A stretch of 7,059 bases of DNA from Sulfuricurvum sp. GTDB taxonomy: Bacteria; Campylobacterota; Campylobacteria; Campylobacterales; Sulfurimonadaceae. The position numbers and the translations under genes were made by a program. Below are positions 6,255 through 7,059 of this stretch, in pieces. How positions within the stretch are numbered: position 1 is the first letter of the stretch; every line of letters begins with the position of its first letter. The stretch is from NCBI GenBank assembly GCA_030679635.1, contig JAUXSZ010000266.1, positions 1 through 7,059 on the forward strand, read 5' to 3'. The notes beneath the pieces were generated by a model that searched no databases, was not told the DNA's origin, and saw only the letters and a list, made by a program, of their open reading frames with translations.

Positions 6255-6846
6255 ATTGAAACAAAACCGTATCGTTTACGACGAAGGTGAATTTACCATT
6301 GAAATACAATTGCCCGTTGCTCATGGAGTGAATTTTATACCCTGAACCATCTTGAAGCAATTGGCAGCTTGTACGTTGGATCTGCTTTGTATCCCTTAGC
6401 CCCGACTTCTCTTGAACTGCAGATTGTATCTCATTATGAATAACGAGAGGCATTTCACTCGCACCACCGAAACCACGCCCATCTTTATCCTCTAAAAAAT
6501 CTTTGGAAACTTTCCCTTCCGCGATTGCAAACGTTTTTTCCAATTCAATCTTTTTTATAATCTCTTTTTCATTTTTTGCTTCAAACACTTCTTGTGTATT
6601 CAAAACTGTCTCCGTACGTGTTGGTCCCTGCACAAGATTCAAGACTCCCTGGCTTGCTCCACCAAAATAACGCTCACTCTGGCATTCACTGGGAATGAGA
6701 TACACAGCATCGTCATTGATCAGAAGTATTTGTTGGTATTTTTCACTGAGCATTTGAAGATTTTTTGGCGTACTATCATTTGAAACATGGATCAAATCAG
6801 CCGAATACGAAGCGACACTTACTAAAAGAAGGAAGAATTTTTTCAT
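6253..6846 (-). CDS. Secreted protein of unknown function, FGGAS repeated
   Basis: I do not recognise this 197-residue protein. It begins MKKFFLLLVSVASYSADL, a short Sec-type signal peptide with cleavage after Ser15 or Ala16, so the mature protein should be periplasmic or on the outer membrane. The pentapeptide FGGAS occurs twice (61-65 and 126-130), each flanked by polar sequence and separated by a charged segment rich in Glu and Lys (about 85-124). Two cysteines (55 and 161) could form a disulfide. The C-terminal part alternates hydrophobic and polar residues (GYKIHSMSNGQLYFNGKFTFVV), suggesting beta strands. The ATG overlaps the upstream stop as ATGA (4 nt), and AGGA lies 9 nt before it. 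It is co-transcribed with the permease, so a role in the envelope or in lipid transport is possible but not shown. Confidence 0.8.
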   Translation of the reverse strand: MKKFFLLLVSVASYSADLIHVSNDSTPKNLQMLSEKYQQILLINDDAVYLIPSECQSERYFGGASQGVLNLVQGPTRTETVLNTQEVFEAKNEKEIIKKIELEKTFAIAEGKVSKDFLEDKDGRGFGGASEMPLVIHNEIQSAVQEKSGLRDTKQIQRTSCQLLQDGSGYKIHSMSNGQLYFNGKFTFVVNDTVLFQ

Positions 6847-7059
6847 TTAAAAACATCCTGATCACTTAACCATAAAATCCAAGAACGCTCTTTGATCTTA
6901 CCGACATCGATAATGCCGTCATTTTTGAGTTTATAGTACTCATAGACGACAGAAATCTTTCCATTTTTAGCGGCATCGATGTACGGCTGTGGAATAATGA
7001 TTTTGTACGACTGTGTGCTCGGCCCTACTCCATCCTCATCCGCTTTCTCCAACGCTAAA
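6843..7059 (-). CDS. C-terminal end of an unrecognised protein (cut by right edge)
   Basis: The reading frame is open to the last base of the window, so this is the end of a longer gene rather than a small protein; the TTG at 7052 should not be taken as a start. About 71 residues are visible. They are polar, with no cysteine and no membrane segment, and contain IIIPQPYIDAAKNG, a hydrophobic-aromatic stretch ISVVYEYYKLKNDG and the ending ERSWILWLSDQDVFK. No family is recognisable from this fragment. Its TGA stop overlaps the ATG of the secreted-protein gene by 4 nt, placing it in the same operon with mlaE. Confidence 0.65.
   Translation of the reverse strand, partial: LALEKADEDGVGPSTQSYKIIIPQPYIDAAKNGKISVVYEYYKLKNDGIIDVGKIKERSWILWLSDQDVFK

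Noticed and set aside
6843..7052. A complete 69-residue protein starting at TTG 7052
   Set aside because: The frame stays open upstream to the window edge, so it is the end of a longer gene.
1..7059. Defence system, CRISPR array, insertion sequence, tRNA or rRNA
   Set aside because: I saw no repeat-spacer pattern, no transposase or nuclease genes of those kinds, no terminal inverted repeats and no tRNA-like cloverleaf; almost every base is inside an assigned gene.

Overview
The window carries chromosomal genes of a Campylobacterota (epsilonproteobacterial) bacterium, probably a free-living Sulfuricurvum/Sulfurimonas-like species rather than a host-adapted Campylobacter or Helicobacter. The assignment rests on protein character (a short FtsY without an acidic N-terminal domain, RNase Y, a RadA and an FtsY of epsilon type), on the gene order, and on a base composition that looks balanced rather than strongly AT-rich. 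The order rny / 5-formyl-THF cyclo-ligase / (divergent) thioredoxin-like lipoprotein / ftsY / radA matches, from memory, the Cj1209 to Cj1205c region of Campylobacter jejuni. No mobile element, CRISPR array, rRNA or tRNA is visible, and coding density is very high.

Layout. Positions 1-1619 hold a leftward pair: 5-formyltetrahydrofolate cyclo-ligase, then ribonuclease Y, which overlaps it by 44 nt and runs off the left edge. A 50-nt divergent gap holds two back-to-back extended -10 promoters whose polymerase sites must overlap. Positions 1670-4457 are a tight rightward block: a TlpA-like thioredoxin lipoprotein, FtsY (SRP receptor GTPase) and RadA (recombination branch-migration ATPase), joined by a 2-nt gap and a 1-nt overlap. 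After a 47-nt gap with a likely promoter comes a second rightward pair: an unrecognised 90-residue cysteine-rich protein and a beta-class carbonic anhydrase whose likely GTG start lies inside the end of the small gene.

Positions 5452-7059 run leftward and converge on the carbonic anhydrase with only 3 nt between stop codons. In transcription order this operon has the C-terminal end of an unrecognised protein cut by the right edge, a secreted protein of unknown function with a repeated FGGAS motif, and an MlaE-family ABC transporter permease. The partner ATPase and the substrate-binding (MCE) protein of the permease are not in the window.

How the genes work together. The first two blocks are housekeeping functions (RNA decay, folate salvage, redox folding, membrane-protein targeting, DNA repair) with no shared pathway beyond conserved neighbourhood. 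The less explained parts are the cysteine-rich protein coupled to carbonic anhydrase, and the two unknown proteins in the MlaE operon. Nothing here clearly amounts to a new defence or mobile system.
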